Positions 44,942-57,256 of a stretch of DNA of 64,000 bases are shown here, piece by piece. The DNA lies in assembly GCA_014529385.2 (NCBI GenBank), contig CM043969.1, positions 12,854,648-12,918,647 of the forward strand. Direction: 5' to 3'. Origin of the DNA: Adiantum capillus-veneris (taxonomy: Eukaryota > Streptophyta > Polypodiopsida > Polypodiales > Pteridaceae). The notes under the pieces were generated by a model. It did not search any database, was not told where the DNA came from, and saw only the letters and a program-made list of their open reading frames with translations. Positions within the stretch are counted from its first letter, which is position 1. Every line of letters starts with the position of its first letter. Made by a program: the position numbers and the translations under genes.

Positions 44942-46138
44942 GTAAAGATTGAGAATTTAGAGCAGATGATGAAGATGATTGCAGAATTAAGTGCGAACGG
45001 TTTTGATGATAAGTCAACAGTTCTAGATTTTGCGAAGATGCTTCAATTGGTTCAAGGATCTCTGCTTGAAATAGAGACCGTAAAGAAGAAAAATGAAATG
45101 GATGAAGCTTTGGATGCATCTTTAGATGTAGTATACGATGAGAGATGACTCTTTGATGGATACGATCCAGAGGGCTACCTAGAGTGCTATGAGCTGGAGA
45201 CCAAGGTACGAGGGATACCAGAAGAGTTGATGATCAAATATTTTGAGCAGTTAGTGAGTTCAGATGTGAAGGAGCAGATTCAAGAAGTTATCAAATCTTG
45301 CAACGATGACTGGGAGTATTTCAAAGAAGCTATTGTGCAAGCACGTTATGAGGAGTATGAAATCTATCAAGAACATAGTGTAAGTCTATAGGACTACGCA
45401 GATATCCGAGGACAAGTACGATCAAAGTTAGAAGCTATGATTGATGTGTTTGTTGTGCAAGATTCTACCTTCTTACAGGCTAATGATGAAGACATAGTCG
45501 AAGCTGTGTATGCAAAGTTGGGTTTTCTAGATGTTGTGCATGAAGTAGAAGTCTTTGAGGGTGAGGCTTTACAGCTTCAGGATACGCAGGGTGAATTTTT
45601 CAAAGAATCTATACATGCAGTTTGGGATACACAGAATGAATTTTGCAAAGAGCCTATGCATGCAGTACATGAAGAAAAGAAATCAGGGGATCAAAACAGT
45701 GAAGTGGTTAAAGCTCAAGAAGAAATTTTGCAGGTAAATGAGTGCAACCAAATTCAAGTAGACATGCAGGAAGATTTGGTTATAGCTAATACTTTTGCTA
45801 CTGAACCAGAATTAGAGCAAAATTTTTCTGGTGCAGATTGTAACATAGAGGTAATTGAAGATACTGGTACAGGTTTTGCCAAACACTTGGTTAATGGTAC
45901 ATATGTTATAGGTCAAAGCAGGGTTGCTGTTGAGAGCAGCAAGACCATGGATTTTGATATACCAGATTTACCGAATTTGGATGTACCAGATTTTGAGGAC
46001 TTGTCTCAGCAAGAGTATGTGCTTGATTCAGAGGGGGTGCAGACTCCTTCATTGACAAGTTTTAGGCACAACTATCAAATTGGAAAACTGATCTTGAACG
46101 TGATTATGATGATTCAGAGGGGGTGCAGACTCCTTTGA
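44942..46138 (+). pseudogene. R3 gag-like ORF
   Basis: One frame runs through two stops (45146-45148 and about 45390) for almost 400 codons. IENLEQMMKMIAELSANGFD, YLECYELETKVRGIPEELMI, KYFEQLVSSDVKEQIQEVIK and DWEYFKEAIVQARYEEYEIY are helical and recall retroelement gag capsid segments. An acidic tail follows with LDSEGVQTPS-type imperfect repeats. There is no zinc knuckle and no protease or RT behind it. The identification rests on position after a terminal repeat, and on style. Confidence 0.45.
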
Positions 46139-47917
46139 CATGCTTCTGTGACCTAGAGCTACCGATCAGGTAGACTGATCCTGATTTTGATGATGGTGAT
46201 TTAGAGAGGGAGAAAACTTCTTCTCTATCAAGAATTTGTGACACAGGACTCACACTATGGTAGAACGATCATGAACTTGATGATGCTGATTTAGGGGGGG
46301 TGCATAGTGAAGTGCAATCTCTGGATGTTGAATATGATTGGTTTCATTGTGCTGATGATACAGACAGAGCAGTAGATAAAATTTTCAATGTGCATGCTGA
46401 ACTTTGTGCTACAGAAGTGCAAAGATATTTGGATGAGGGTGAAATACTTAAAGAGCAATTTACAGCAGAAGCATTCAGTATGCATGTCACATGTGGAAAT
46501 ATTAGTTTACAGCAACCTGAGATGTTGAAGATGAAGGAACCTTCTGAAGCAGTGGACCTGGACCTTATGTGATTACTAGACGAAGCTTTGGAAGGGTTCT
46601 CAAACACAGATGCTAAGGATACCGATCAATCTATATTCATGCACATGAGAAAGTTTGTTCAGATGCAGTCGATGATGATCTGATGCAGTTGTTAGATGAT
46701 GCACTAATTGATTTTGAGCCTCTACAAGATAGAGAATCGTTTTCAGATGCATCTTTTGAGCCTAATGAAGTGGATTTTACCATAGACTTGATGTATTGAG
46801 ATATGCATGATCGGAATTCCAATACTAGTGAGGGTGAAGGTGCACTGCCAATGATTTTACCTATGATTGATGATCAACAATTGAATGAGCCAGTTGCACA
46901 TGGGATATGGCAGTATCCAGTGATACCTGATGCGATATGGGATTTGATGTTACCCTATGATGTAGGAAATTTTGAGCTATCTTTTGACCAAGGAGGTGAC
47001 AGATATATGCATGGTCCTCGGCAATTGACTATATGCAATATGATCCAGGCGTTTACATGAAGATTTGTGGGCTAATTTATGTTTATGCTGTAATGATTGG
47101 AAATTCTTGTATTTTCCCTATGATCCTGGAGGATGGTGCAAATTTTTTAAAGGAATGCTCACACTGGGACAAATGATTGGGTTCCCGTTTGATCCCGGGG
47201 GCTACTAAACTACAAAGTTCCATATTTGAAGAGTACTAGTTATCTGTTGCAGCAGCAGGTTGCATGGTACAAGATTTGTTTCCTAGATTACACTAAGTCA
47301 TAAGAGTTTTCGGTTATGCAGTCAATAAGATTACATGGTTGGCTTCCAGTTGACTTCTTTGGATAATTGATGAAGTAAAGGACTTGATGGCTATTCCGTG
47401 TGCAGACAGAGTAAGGCATACTTCAGCTTGACAGGGTTCCTTAAAGAGAGCTTAATGGTCAAGCCATGTGCATCATTAACTGGAGCACTTGAGTCTAGCG
47501 GGGTTCACTAAAAAAGTTATCCATGATTGAATGCTTTGAAGATACGACAGCTACAGTTCAGAGATTTTTAATGGACAGCTACCTAATGATTAAGCTAGAA
47601 CATTGATGATATGGTATAAGCCTTATTTTATTTTTCATATGTTTACCAGTTAAGTGAGTCTGATGATGGGTAAGGAGATTAAGGTACCTGTAGCAGATGC
47701 AGATTGAAGTGCAGTTGGCATAGACCGGAGGCTGTGCAAGTTCAGAGGGGGTGGATGTCATGCAGCTCCGCTGCCATGAAGAGAAAAAGAGAAGAGAAAT
47801 GCAAGCTAAGCTTCTTTGAAGCCTACACATTTAGTGAGCAGTGATCAGGGCTTGATATTAGGTCAAGTTTAATGATTAATGTATGCCAGATGCGGCTTAA
47901 AAGGGCCAACTGATGCC
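46139..47917 (+). other. R3 internal region, degenerate coding remnant
   Basis: Coding-like pieces continue in changing frames (for example VDKIFNVHAELCATEVQRYL at about 46370 and MILPMIDDQQLNEPVAHGIW at about 46850). A partial repeat of GGGGGTGCAGACTCCTT occurs at about 46035 and 46118. I recognise no domain. From about 47060 on, the DNA is non-coding. Confidence 0.4.
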
Positions 47918-47921
47918 TTAA

Positions 47922-49277
47922 CACTAGAATGGTAAACATGACACTTTTATGTCCTTGGACACTTTTATGTCCTTGGACACTTTTGTGTCCTGTTAAGAGA
48001 CCATTTTGCTTGAATTATTTGAAGAGTATGAAAATGAATTTCTAGGTGCTATATATCCACAAAGTTGCCTTATGAGCTGAAAAAAACTTAGCATTTTTTT
48101 TTTAGTATCGATCTCACCATTAACCTTACTCTTGCACAACATTTTTGAACCTAAACTGTGTGAAAAAACGAGTCCTGTTTTTGGCTTTTTTTCAATTTTT
48201 GGCAACTATACCACTCTAAATTTCATGTTTGTGAGGTTTAGATAACTAGAGGTTAGGCCTTCATAGTTCTCAACATGTTTTGATGCTTGTAGGGAGAATT
48301 AAGTGTTAAAATTGAAAGTTATGACCAATTTACAAGAATTGCATAATCCTGTTTTTTGGCCAAAATTAGCACTTTTATGATTTTTTTGGTGGCTTTCTTG
48401 ATATCCAAATTTAATTTTGATTGTGTAAGTGTAATGTATAACATAAAGCTAATCTTCCTTGAGTTTTGGGGGACCTAATATGCTATATAGCATAGTATAT
48501 GATGATGGTTGAGTTTTTTGATTGCTGAAGAATACGATACATTTTAGAGTAGCAAGTATAACTTTCTCAATATTGCTAGTTTCTTAGGCCAATTGTGTGT
48601 ATTTTGTAGGTAGTGACCATATCTAATCATAGACTACAAACTTGGCTAGATATTGAGTAGTTTCTATGGGTTTCTAGAGCTCATAATGCTAAACCCAGTT
48701 TTTTCATGTTTGCTGTATTTAGCACTTTATCATTGCCCCCAAGGTTCCAATTGTAAGAGATCCATTATCCTTTTGACATTCTCCATGGCTCCTTTTGAAT
48801 CCAGAGGACCAAAGGGAACTAAGAAAACATGTATATAGTATCTGTATTGAGCGTGACTATAGAAACTTTGATGATAGGTCCGCAGAATGGCAAAACTGCA
48901 ACTTTTTTGTACCTATTTTTTTTGCCCAAAAAAAAAAAGTGAGGTAAAAGAAACCATACGTTTTGGTCACCAACCCATTGAAGTCAACGGGACGTTTTAT
49001 CTCATGTCCTACAAAAATCTCCACTCTTATTTATATGTAATCAACTAAAGAAATTGTTGTTTTCGGTAAAATGCACTGGTCCATCAACTTTGGAGGCTTG
49101 TAGTGACCAAGGGATGAGAAAAATTACAAGTTTCTCATTTTTTTCATATGTAGTAGTTATTGAACTATAAGCTCATGAAAGGATTTTTCAAAATGAGTGG
49201 ATCTACTATGGTTTTGGAATTTTTTCCCACAACCCTGAAAGGACACTTTTATGTCCTGTTAGGTTACCATTCTAGTG
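47922..49277. mobile_element. PiggyBac-like element, 1356 bases, TTAA target duplication
   Basis: TTAA at 47918-47921 and 49278-49281 flank inverted ends CACTAGAATGGTAA (14 of 14 matching). Just inside the left end are three tandem copies of a unit around GGACACTTTTATGTCC (47940-47990); one copy of the same palindrome-like box is inside the right end (about 49231-49246). TTAA duplication with C-start ends and subterminal repeats is the hallmark of piggyBac transposons. The interior has poly(A)/(T)-rich parts and no frame over about 70 codons, so it is non-autonomous. Removing it restores a continuous R3 sequence with a single TTAA. Confidence 0.8.
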
Positions 49278-49281
49278 TTAA

Positions 49282-49726
49282 TGATGCTTAAAAGGACTAT
49301 GATTGAAGTCAGCAAAGATGGGAGTTTATGATGCAGAACTGTAGTGCTTGAAGTGCTCTACCGGCTTGTCTTTACGGCTCGTCGATTGGAGCTACGGTGA
49401 AGAAGTTATGGCACTTTGAAAATTAAGTCGATTGCAGATCCGTACCGGATTGGCCAACTACAGCTGAGGTGACAAAAATGGAATGAATGCATGGGACTGA
49501 AGTGCTCACTTTGTGGAGCGTGTCAATCCTTTCAGATCAGCGATCCAAGTTTCAGTTGCCAAGATATTGGCCGTTAAAGATTCATCGGGGGCCGGTTCCG
49601 ATCTAGTCTAGTCGGCTCGGCCGGAGTGCCATCTGGGAATTTTTGAGCTTTATTCAGGTTTTGATATGCAGGAGCAGAAAGTGCTTTAGGAGCCATCAAG
49701 GCTAAGAAATGAGCGAAGTGCACCTT
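49282..49726 (+). other. R3 internal region, 3' part
   Basis: Non-coding DNA between the TTAA element and the right terminal repeat. The short purine-rich AAGAAATGAGCGAAG at about 49703-49718 could serve as polypurine tract. Confidence 0.4.
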
Positions 49727-49779
49727 GCGTGGAAGGAGGATCGGGTAAAAGCAGATTGAAGTACCGAGGGACAACTGAA

Positions 49780-50291
49780 GGACTTCGAGTTCTTTTCAAC
49801 ATTATCAAGTCTTGTAGCAAACAAAAGGACCTACAAATGTGCACCAAAATACATGCTGACATTCTTGATAGGGGGTTGCTTGAAGAGGAGATTTCGCTTG
49901 GAAATGCATTACTTACCATGTATGCAAAATGTCGTGCACTCACAAAAGCTAGAAAATTGTCCCAACAAGGAATGTTGTCACATGGAATGCACTTATTGGT
50001 GCATATGCTCAGAGTGGGCTTGGTCATGAAGCATTGAGCTATTTTGGATGGATGCAAAAAGAGGGGATTTTCCCTAATACAGTTACTTACATTTGCATCC
50101 TAAAAGCCTGCGGGAGCATTGGAGCAGTTGAGAAAGGTGACGAGATACATGCAGAGATTGGGAGAAATGGACTATTACAAGAAGATATCGTTGTTGGGAT
50201 GGCTTTAGTGGACATGTATGCTAAGTGTGGTGCCCAAAGTGGCCGCCCGCATGAGGTTCAATGGCCATCCTATTTTAAAATGGTTGTGTGA
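49780..50291 (+). pseudogene. Captured PPR-protein fragment in R3 right repeat
   Basis: Near-identical to the segment at 42893-43404: KIHADILDRGLLEEEISLGN, ALLTMYAKC, the same internal frameshift, then GWMQKEGIFPNTVTYICILK and ACGSIGAVEKGDEIHAEIGR. This copy reads slightly closer to ordinary PPR sequence (KACGSIGAVEKG against KSCGSIGAVDKG). No initiation or full-length protein is possible. Confidence 0.8.
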
Positions 50292-50707
50292 ACAAAATAA
50301 AGGGAGGCCATGGAGTTCAGAAAACGGGCAGCAGCGCAAGCAGGGAATGGGGAGCTCGCAACGAGCGTAGTGATGCTCGGATGACGCCGATCAAGAAGAA
50401 GGAAATGCTCAGCTTGCAGGGGCGCTCCCTTTTGGCACCTGTTTTGTCAGTTTTCGCGTTTCTGTAGACCGTCCACCACGTCATAAGGCCAAGTCCCGCG
50501 CCACGTCAATGACGCCTGGTGCCACTGCTAAGGGAGGGCACACACTATTAATAGAGGGACGCCTTTTTGCATGGGTGGATATCAAGCAAAAACGAAGGGA
50601 AGAGGCTATCAATGAAGGAGGCTAGAAAAGAAAACGAGGAGAGGAGGAGAGGCGGCAAGCTAGGGGAAGGAATCACGAGCTCTCTCTCTCTCGGAGCTTG
50701 GACAAAG

Positions 50708-50710
<3 letters not shown>

Positions 50711-50801
<91 letters not shown>
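50711..50801 (+). repeat. (CT)n microsatellite, first tract of right repeat
   Basis: About 45 CT units, uninterrupted, shorter than its counterpart at 43822-43927. Confidence 0.98.
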
Positions 50802-50803
<2 letters not shown>

Positions 50804-51010
50804 TTGCGAAGGATCCGTGCTAGAGCAATAAGGCAAGCTGAAAAGAGGAGATAATGAAGGGCAAGGGGAGCTCTCTCTCGCTCTCGTCCTTGAGGCAAGC
50901 AAGGAGTTTCCTCTCCCTCTCGAGCTTGAACAAAGCAATCAAAGCAAAGGAGAGACTCTCTCTCTCTCCCTCTGGAGCTCAAACGAAGCAATCAAAGAAA
51001 AGGAGGGTTA

Positions 51011-51140
<130 letters not shown>

Positions 51141-51825
51141 TAAGCAAAAGGAATTGTTCTCGTGCACAAGCAAGAAGACTCTTTCTCTCTTGCTCTCGAC
51201 ATTCAACTAAGAAGAGAAAAATCTAACGAGTGAAAGGTTTCGAGCAGAATAAGGTAATCAAGAAAGGAAGATTGAAGCGGCTTGGAAAGGGAGTCGGAGC
51301 TTGAAGGCAATAAAAAATTAAGTGTATTAAAGGAGAAGTTGAGGTCGTGAACGACAGTGAGAGGCGGAAGTGAAAAGTAGACCCGGTGAGAGCCTCTACA
51401 CGAAGACTATGCACAATGGCCTCATCATGGGGGATACACAATAGGGGCACCACCTAGCAAGATATGCGGCTAGGACGCATACATATACACAATGAAGCAT
51501 TCCATGGAAAAAAATTTCAATATCCACGCCCAAATGTGGAATGGGGTGGTCGGAGAATAAGGTGAGAGGAGTGGTGAATGAGTGAGAATGGGCTTGCTAC
51601 TCGTGCATGTTAGTAAGGAAGATAATGAGGTAGGGGAAACTTGCGAGTATGCTCACTTATCATACAAGAGGTGGCGAATCCGCACACCTCAAGATGGAAG
51701 TAGCAAGATGATAGGAATATGAGAGGGAGAGAGAGACTGTGTGTGTATGGTGGAGAATCCGCACACCTTTACATAAGCAGAAAAAAAAAAGGCAAGGAAC
51801 AAGCATATACCATACTCACAATGAG

Positions 51826-52017
51826 TGAAGGAGTACGAGCGGAAGTGCGACGCAAGAGAGAGTGCGAGAAGAAAAGCACGATGATATGGTGAACTCGCTC
51901 TACTGTAATGTGTAGAGCATAGTGAGTTCTTATTAGGTTTTTACAAAAGAATATGTGTACATACCTGGCGGCCCGCCCACTTACATGGGCGACCACATTG
52001 GGCTTTATACCCCAACA
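51826..52017 (-). repeat. 3' LTR of copia C4
   Basis: On the minus strand it begins TGTTGGGGTATAAAGCCCAA and ends CGTACTCCTTCA. TATAAAG near its start is a possible TATA element. The polypurine tract AAGTGGGAGGT lies directly to its right (about 52018-52028). Confidence 0.92.
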
Positions 52018-52106
52018 ACCTCCCACTTAAAGTCCAATGTGGTACTTTAAGTGTGAGAGAAGCTACTATACAAGCTAATATACAAGAAATGTAGAGAAGT
52101 GATGTA

Positions 52107-53360
52107 CTACCCTACACCTAACTGCTTGCGAGAATGCGCAAAGCTCTCTGAGGAAAGTCCTTTTGTAAGTAGATCAGCAGGATTTTCTATGGTGTGAACT
52201 TTGACAAGTTGAAGTTGCTTATCCTCGAGCATTTCCCTGATGAAATGATACTTCACATCCACATGCTTTGTCTTTGAGTGATAAACTGGATTGCGAGCCA
52301 ATTGTATAGCACTTTGACTATCACAATATAACACAGGCATCTCTTCTTTGATTCCCAAATCTGTTACTAGTCGATTAAGACAAATTGATTCTTTGCATGC
52401 CTCTGATGATGCAACATATTCAGCCTTTGTAGTAGACTGAGTAACACAATCTTGTAATCTAGAACGCCATGATACTGCTCCACCATCCAATGTAAAGACA
52501 TACCTTGACGTAGACCTTCGGTTGTCTAAGTCACCTGCATAATCTGAGTCTGTAAAACCCTTTACACTTAGCTCCTGACTCCCATAGCATATACGCATAC
52601 TCTTTGTAGCTTTCAGGTATCTCAATATTCCTTTCACTGCCTCCCAATGTTTCTTGCTTGGGTTTGACATGTATCGACTTACTACTCCCACTGCAAACGC
52701 AATGTCTGGGCGAGTAGCAATCATTGCATACATCAAACTACCCACTGCAGACGCATATGGAATCTTATCCATTTCAGCCTGTTCTTCCTTAGACACAGGA
52801 CAATGTTGTTTGCTAAGTTTCACATATGGTGGCAATGGAACACTCAATGCCTTTCCCTTCTCCATATTGAAACGTTGCAAAACCTTGTCAATATACTCTG
52901 TTTGAGATAACCAAATCAACTTCTTTGATCTGTCTCTCTCAATGCCCATACCAAGTATATGACTTGCCTCACCCATGTCTTTCATGTCAAACGATTTTGC
53001 CATCTTTGACTTCAAAGCTGAAATTTCTTCCAAGTGCTTGCCAGCAATCAACATGTCATCCACATACAAAATAAGGATCATCCAACCGCCATCCTTAGCC
53101 TTCTTTGTATATAGACAGTGATCGAACTCACTACATTTGTAGCCTTGAGAAAGCATAAACTTGTGGAATTTATGGTACCATGCCCTCGGTGATTGTTTTA
53201 AGCCATAAAGACTCTTTAACAACTGGCATACCCAATCTTCCTTGCCTTTCTCAACAAACGCTTCTGGCTGCTGCATGTAAATTTCCACATCTAAATCACC
53301 ATGCAAGAACGCTGTCTTGACATCCATTTGGTGCAACACCAAATCTAATATGGCAACCAA
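52107..53360 (-). pseudogene. Copia C4 reverse transcriptase C-terminal part and RNase H
   Basis: An uninterrupted 417-codon frame. Read leftward: QMDVKTAFLHGDLDVEIYMQ, SLYGLKQSPRAWYHKF, the catalytic ILYVDDMLIAG, then YASAVGSLMYAMIATRPDIA and RNase H with GFTDSDYAGDLDNRRSTSRY, SQSTTKAEYVASSEA-like and YCDSQSAIQLARNPVYHSKT, KHVDVKYHFIRE. All the expected catalytic residues are present, so this part is intact. A frameshift at about 53365 separates it from the start of the RT. Confidence 0.9.
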
Positions 53361-53369
53361 TGCAAGAAA

Positions 53370-53585
53370 TCATCTCGGAGAGAAGACTTCATCAATGTCA
53401 ATGCCTTGTTCTTGCTTAAAGCCCTTGGCAACAAGCCTTGCTTTGTACTTTGGCTGACTATCATGAGCGGTGATCTTATACCTGTAAACCCATTTACAGG
53501 GTAGAGCCTTTTTGCCCCGTGGTAATTTAACTAGCCTCCATGTCTGGTTTTTATGCAGAGCTGTCATCTCTGACTGCATGGCCAA
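53370..53585 (-). pseudogene. Copia C4 reverse transcriptase N-terminal part
   Basis: MQSEMTALHKNQTWRLVKLP, CKWVYRYKI and KARLVAKGFKQEQGIDIDEV form the start of the copia RT. It stops after FSPR at 53370 and is continued in another frame. Confidence 0.88.
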
Positions 53586-53588
53586 TTG

Positions 53589-55613
53589 CTAATTCCCGGA
53601 GTCCTTCATTTGCACTACTTCCTTGTAACATGAAGGCTCATTGCAATCAGTCAACATGACATAATTCATAGATGGAACAAACCTATCAGGAGGTCGCGTG
53701 ACACGTCCATATCTACGCACAATAGGTGGCTCAGGCTCATCCACAACCTGTGGTTCCACTCTATCCTGTCCTTGCTCCTCTTGAGCCCTGACATTTTGTC
53801 TTGCACGTGCAGGTCCATCTTCTTGGAAGACAACTCTTCTAATCTCCTCAACCCTCTCTGGTTTAGAATGATATTTGGATTCATTAAAGTTAACATCATT
53901 GCTGCGGACAACCTTTCTGGATTCGGGATCCCAAAGTCTGTACCCCATCTCACCAGAATTACCATAGCCTAGAAAGATGCACTTTCTACTCTTTGGCTCA
54001 AGTTTGTTCCTAAATTCCTTTGGAACGTGAGTATATGCCTCACAGCCAAAGAATCTGAGATGCTTGTATGAGGGCATTTTGCCTGACCATACCATCTCTG
54101 GCACTGAATCCTTCTGCAAAACCTTGCTAGGAGATCTAATTACAAGATGAACAGCTGTTGATACAGCTTCAGCCCAAAACCCATTTGGCAGTTGTGCATT
54201 AGACAACATACTTCTGACCTTCTCTAGTATGGTCCTATTCATCCTCTCAGCAACACCATTTTAAGGAGGATTGTAAGGAGCAGTAAGTTCACGTTTTATA
54301 CCTTTTGACTCACAAAAGTCGTGAAAGGCCTTTGAAACATACTCTCCACCATTGTGAGTGCGTAAGCATTTAAGCTTCTTGCCACTCTGATACTCCACAA
54401 GTGTCACAAACATTTTGAAAACACTAAACGCTTCATCCTTGAGCTTGAGAAAGTAAACCCATACTTTCCTCGAGTAATCATCTATAAATGTCATAAAGTA
54501 AGAAGCTCCCCCTAGAGATAGGTTAGGCATAGGTCCACACAAATCACTATGAACAAGTGCCAACTGTGTATCTCTTCTACTGCTTCTATGCTTATGTGGT
54601 TGCTGTGTTTGCTTACCGTACAGACATTGTTCACAGAATTCAAAATCATTAAATGAAAAGCCAGGCAAATAACCAGAATGAGACAAGATTTCCATTCCCT
54701 TCTTGGACATATGTCCTAACCGGCTATGCCACAAAGAAAATTTGGGCTGCTCGGTTACATTGATTACATTTTTAGAGACATTTGATACATAAATCATGTA
54801 AAGTCCTCCAGACTTTACTCCATGTGCTACTGTCATAGAACCCTTGGATATCTTCCACATGTTCTGTTCAAAAGTGGTGACGTAGCCAGCATCATCAAGT
54901 AAACCTGTGCTGATCAAGCTCTTTGTAATTGCGGGAACATGTCTCACATTCTTCAACGTGAAAGAAGAGCCATTCTGAAACTTCAATTGAACATCTCCAA
55001 CACCTAAGATCTCACATGTCTGCCCATTGCCTAGCCGAACATGATCTTTAGTGGTCACATAAGAGGTAGACCACTCCTTGTTTGGAGATGCATGAAGTGA
55101 TGCCCCTGAGTCTATAATCCAGTCACTCAGTGCATTTCCATCAGATGTTGTAAGAAGAGCTGAGTCTATTGTATTCTTCAAGAAGTAGATGTCTCCTGAC
55201 ACTAGACTGTCATCCTCTGCAGCAGTGTTTGTCACATTTATTTCTTGAATCTTCACTGAGGACTTGTTCTTCTCACCATGGTCTTCAGCTTTCTCTTTGC
55301 CTTTTTCTGCTTTCCATTCTCTGCAGTCTCTTTTCATGTGACCCTTCTTGCCACAATGGTAGCATTCTATGTCACTCTTGCCTTTAGCACTGCGGGACTT
55401 GCTACGAGACTGATTCCTCTTTCCACCTTTGTACTTTTCTTTGGTCCTTCCCCTGACAACTAAGGCTGCTCCTTTGCATTTTTCCATTGTATTTCTATTG
55501 GTTTCTTCAGTAAGCAAACTTCCTTCTATACCTGCTATGTTCAAACCATCTGGAGGTGCAGAATTACTCAAAGCTGTGCGAAAAGTGTCCCAACTTTCCG
55601 GCAATGTGATCAA
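53589..55613 (-). pseudogene. Copia C4 nucleocapsid, protease and integrase
   Basis: Two open pieces (55613-54261 and 54242-53589) are separated by a stop in place of Gln in PYNPP-stop-NGVAERMN at about 54262. In order: gag end, zinc knuckle CYHCGKKGHMKRDC (about 55363-55322), protease WIIDSGASLHAS (about 55110), GAG-pre-integrase LWHSRLGHMSKKG, integrase LVHSDLCGPM, FIDDYSRKVWVY and LRTHNGGEYVS. The usual RxDNGGE has His for the catalytic Asp. FFGCEAYTHVPKEFRNKLEP with KCIFLGYGNSGEMGYRLWDP follows as usual. Both the stop and the D-to-H change would inactivate it. Confidence 0.88.
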
Positions 55614-55629
55614 CAGGAAATAGCTCTAA

Positions 55630-56065
55630 CAGGTTCATCAAACTTGACACCTTGAGCTGACAACTGACTGTAGATGATGTTGAATTCATTCAGATGATTG
55701 GACTTAGGTGTCCCTACTTTCATCTTCAAGTCAACAAGCTTCTTAAGCTAGTATACCTGTGAAGCTGCACTCTGCTTCTCATAAAGATCACTCAGCTTTA
55801 ATCATGCTTGATAAGCCGACATCTCGTCTGCTACATTGAAGTAAACGCTTTCTGCCAAAGTCAGCATAATGGTAGAAAGTGCCAATTCATCCATTTCGCT
55901 CCATTCATCTTCGTCCATATCTTCTGGTTTTATCCCCTTGAGCTTTATAGGTTTTATCTGCTTCTTTTGTACCAACACGTGCCAAATCTGCTTCTTCCAC
56001 AATGGGAAATTGGTTCCATCTAGCTTCTTGATATTGTAAAGAGCAGTGTCCTGTGATCCAGCCAT
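55630..56065 (-). pseudogene. Copia C4 gag N-terminus
   Basis: It starts at ATG 56065 (MAGSQDTALYNIKKLDGTNF, PLWKKQIWHVLVQKKQI). Stops fall after AYQA at 55802 and after SQVY near 55750. Coding character continues (VDLKMKVGTPKSNHLNEFNI, IYSQLSAQGVKFDEP) to about 55630, where a frameshift leads into MITLPESWDTFRTALS. This is the typical UBN2-type copia gag, broken at least three times. Confidence 0.85.
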
Positions 56066-57048
56066 AGCTATGCTTCATAGTAGTTTACTTTCTTGGGAAA
56101 AATTCGGCAGAGTTTCCCCTGTAAACTGACCTCTGAACCAATATCAACCTGTCAAATGAACCAAGAAAGATTCAGATTGTGCAGAAATTTTGGCAGAGTC
56201 TCCTTTGTAAAATGGCTCTGGTGTACTAAAAACAGACCAAAAAACAACTCAAAAAACCACTGTCTCTCTAACACTGTAAGCTGTGGGTAAACCTGTCTTG
56301 CACCTGTACTGTCTCTGACTGTCCTATCACTGTCCTGTAAGCATAGACTATGACAATGCCTCAACGGCAGTAAAGCAAAGATGCAATCCCAACTGTCTAA
56401 CTCACAGTCAATACATCCTAGCTGCCTATCTAAGGGTGCTCGAGGGATCGCTCCAAGACCTGTATCACCGAAAGGATCTCAACATTCGAGAATCCCCCAA
56501 CTCAATAAAACCTCACTTGACCCACAACAAAGGCTGCAGTAAATCTGACAGTACATAGACTTCCCACAAAGTCATATATCCACAAATTTCCCACTGTATG
56601 TTGTAACCGCTGCAGCGGTTGTTTGCTGCGTGACTCACAGCTAGCAAACCCTCAACAAACATACATAATCTCTGACAATACATCCCATGTGGAAGTAACT
56701 GCAATGTCAGGATGAAATCTGGAATATCAAGCAGCAAACACAAGCTACCTGATGAACTAGTGGATGTCGCCTACAGTCTGTGTGTAGATGCGCCCGTGTC
56801 GTATGTGACACGCCTCCAAGAATTATGAGACGTCCTTCGATGTGTAGACAGCCACAAATCAACACTCTGGGAGTGTTGATATCCTCAGCACCTGCAGTCG
56901 TAAGCCGAAAACCCCAAATTTGCAGAGTCCCATCGAGACCACGTAGTCAAAAATGGCCTGCGTAGACCTTTGTCTTCGCCTGTCGAATTTCACTCCAATC
57001 TGAGTTGGTGACTCTAGCCTCCTGTAGTGCTACCTCGAGCCTCGATCT

Positions 57049-57062
57049 GAGCTCTGATACCA
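57049..57062 (-). other. Primer binding site of copia C4
   Basis: The minus strand reads TGGTATCAGAGCTC two bases after the 5' LTR end, the initiator Met tRNA type. Confidence 0.9.
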
Positions 57063-57064
57063 GT

Positions 57065-57256
57065 TGAAGGAGTACGAGCGGAAGTGCGACGCGAGAGAGT
57101 GTGCGAGAAGAAGAGCACGACGATATGGTGAACTCGCTCTACTGTAATGTGTAGAGCATAGTGAGTTCTTATTAGGTTTTTACAAAAGAATATGTGTACA
57201 TACCTGGCGGCCCGCCCACTTACCTGGGCAACCACATTGGGCTTTATACCCCAACA
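57065..57256 (-). repeat. 5' LTR of copia C4
   Basis: 192 bases, the same length as the 3' LTR. Differences by eye include CGAGAGAGTGTGCG against CAAGAGAGAGTGCG, one in AAGAG/AAAAG, GACGAT/GATGAT, and CCTGGGCAAC/CATGGGCGAC. Confidence 0.92.

Larger units (their letters stand above)
51826..57256 (-). mobile_element. Complete copia retrotransposon C4 (5.4 kb)
   Basis: Two 192-base LTRs (51826-52017 and 57065-57256) flank gag-pol, read leftward. The 5-base target duplication ATGAG is perfect (51821-51825 and 57257-57261). Primer binding site and polypurine tract are in place. LTRs differ at about seven positions by eye, so the insertion is not very recent. Coding parts carry several stops and shifts, so it is non-functional on its own. 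Confidence 0.92.
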
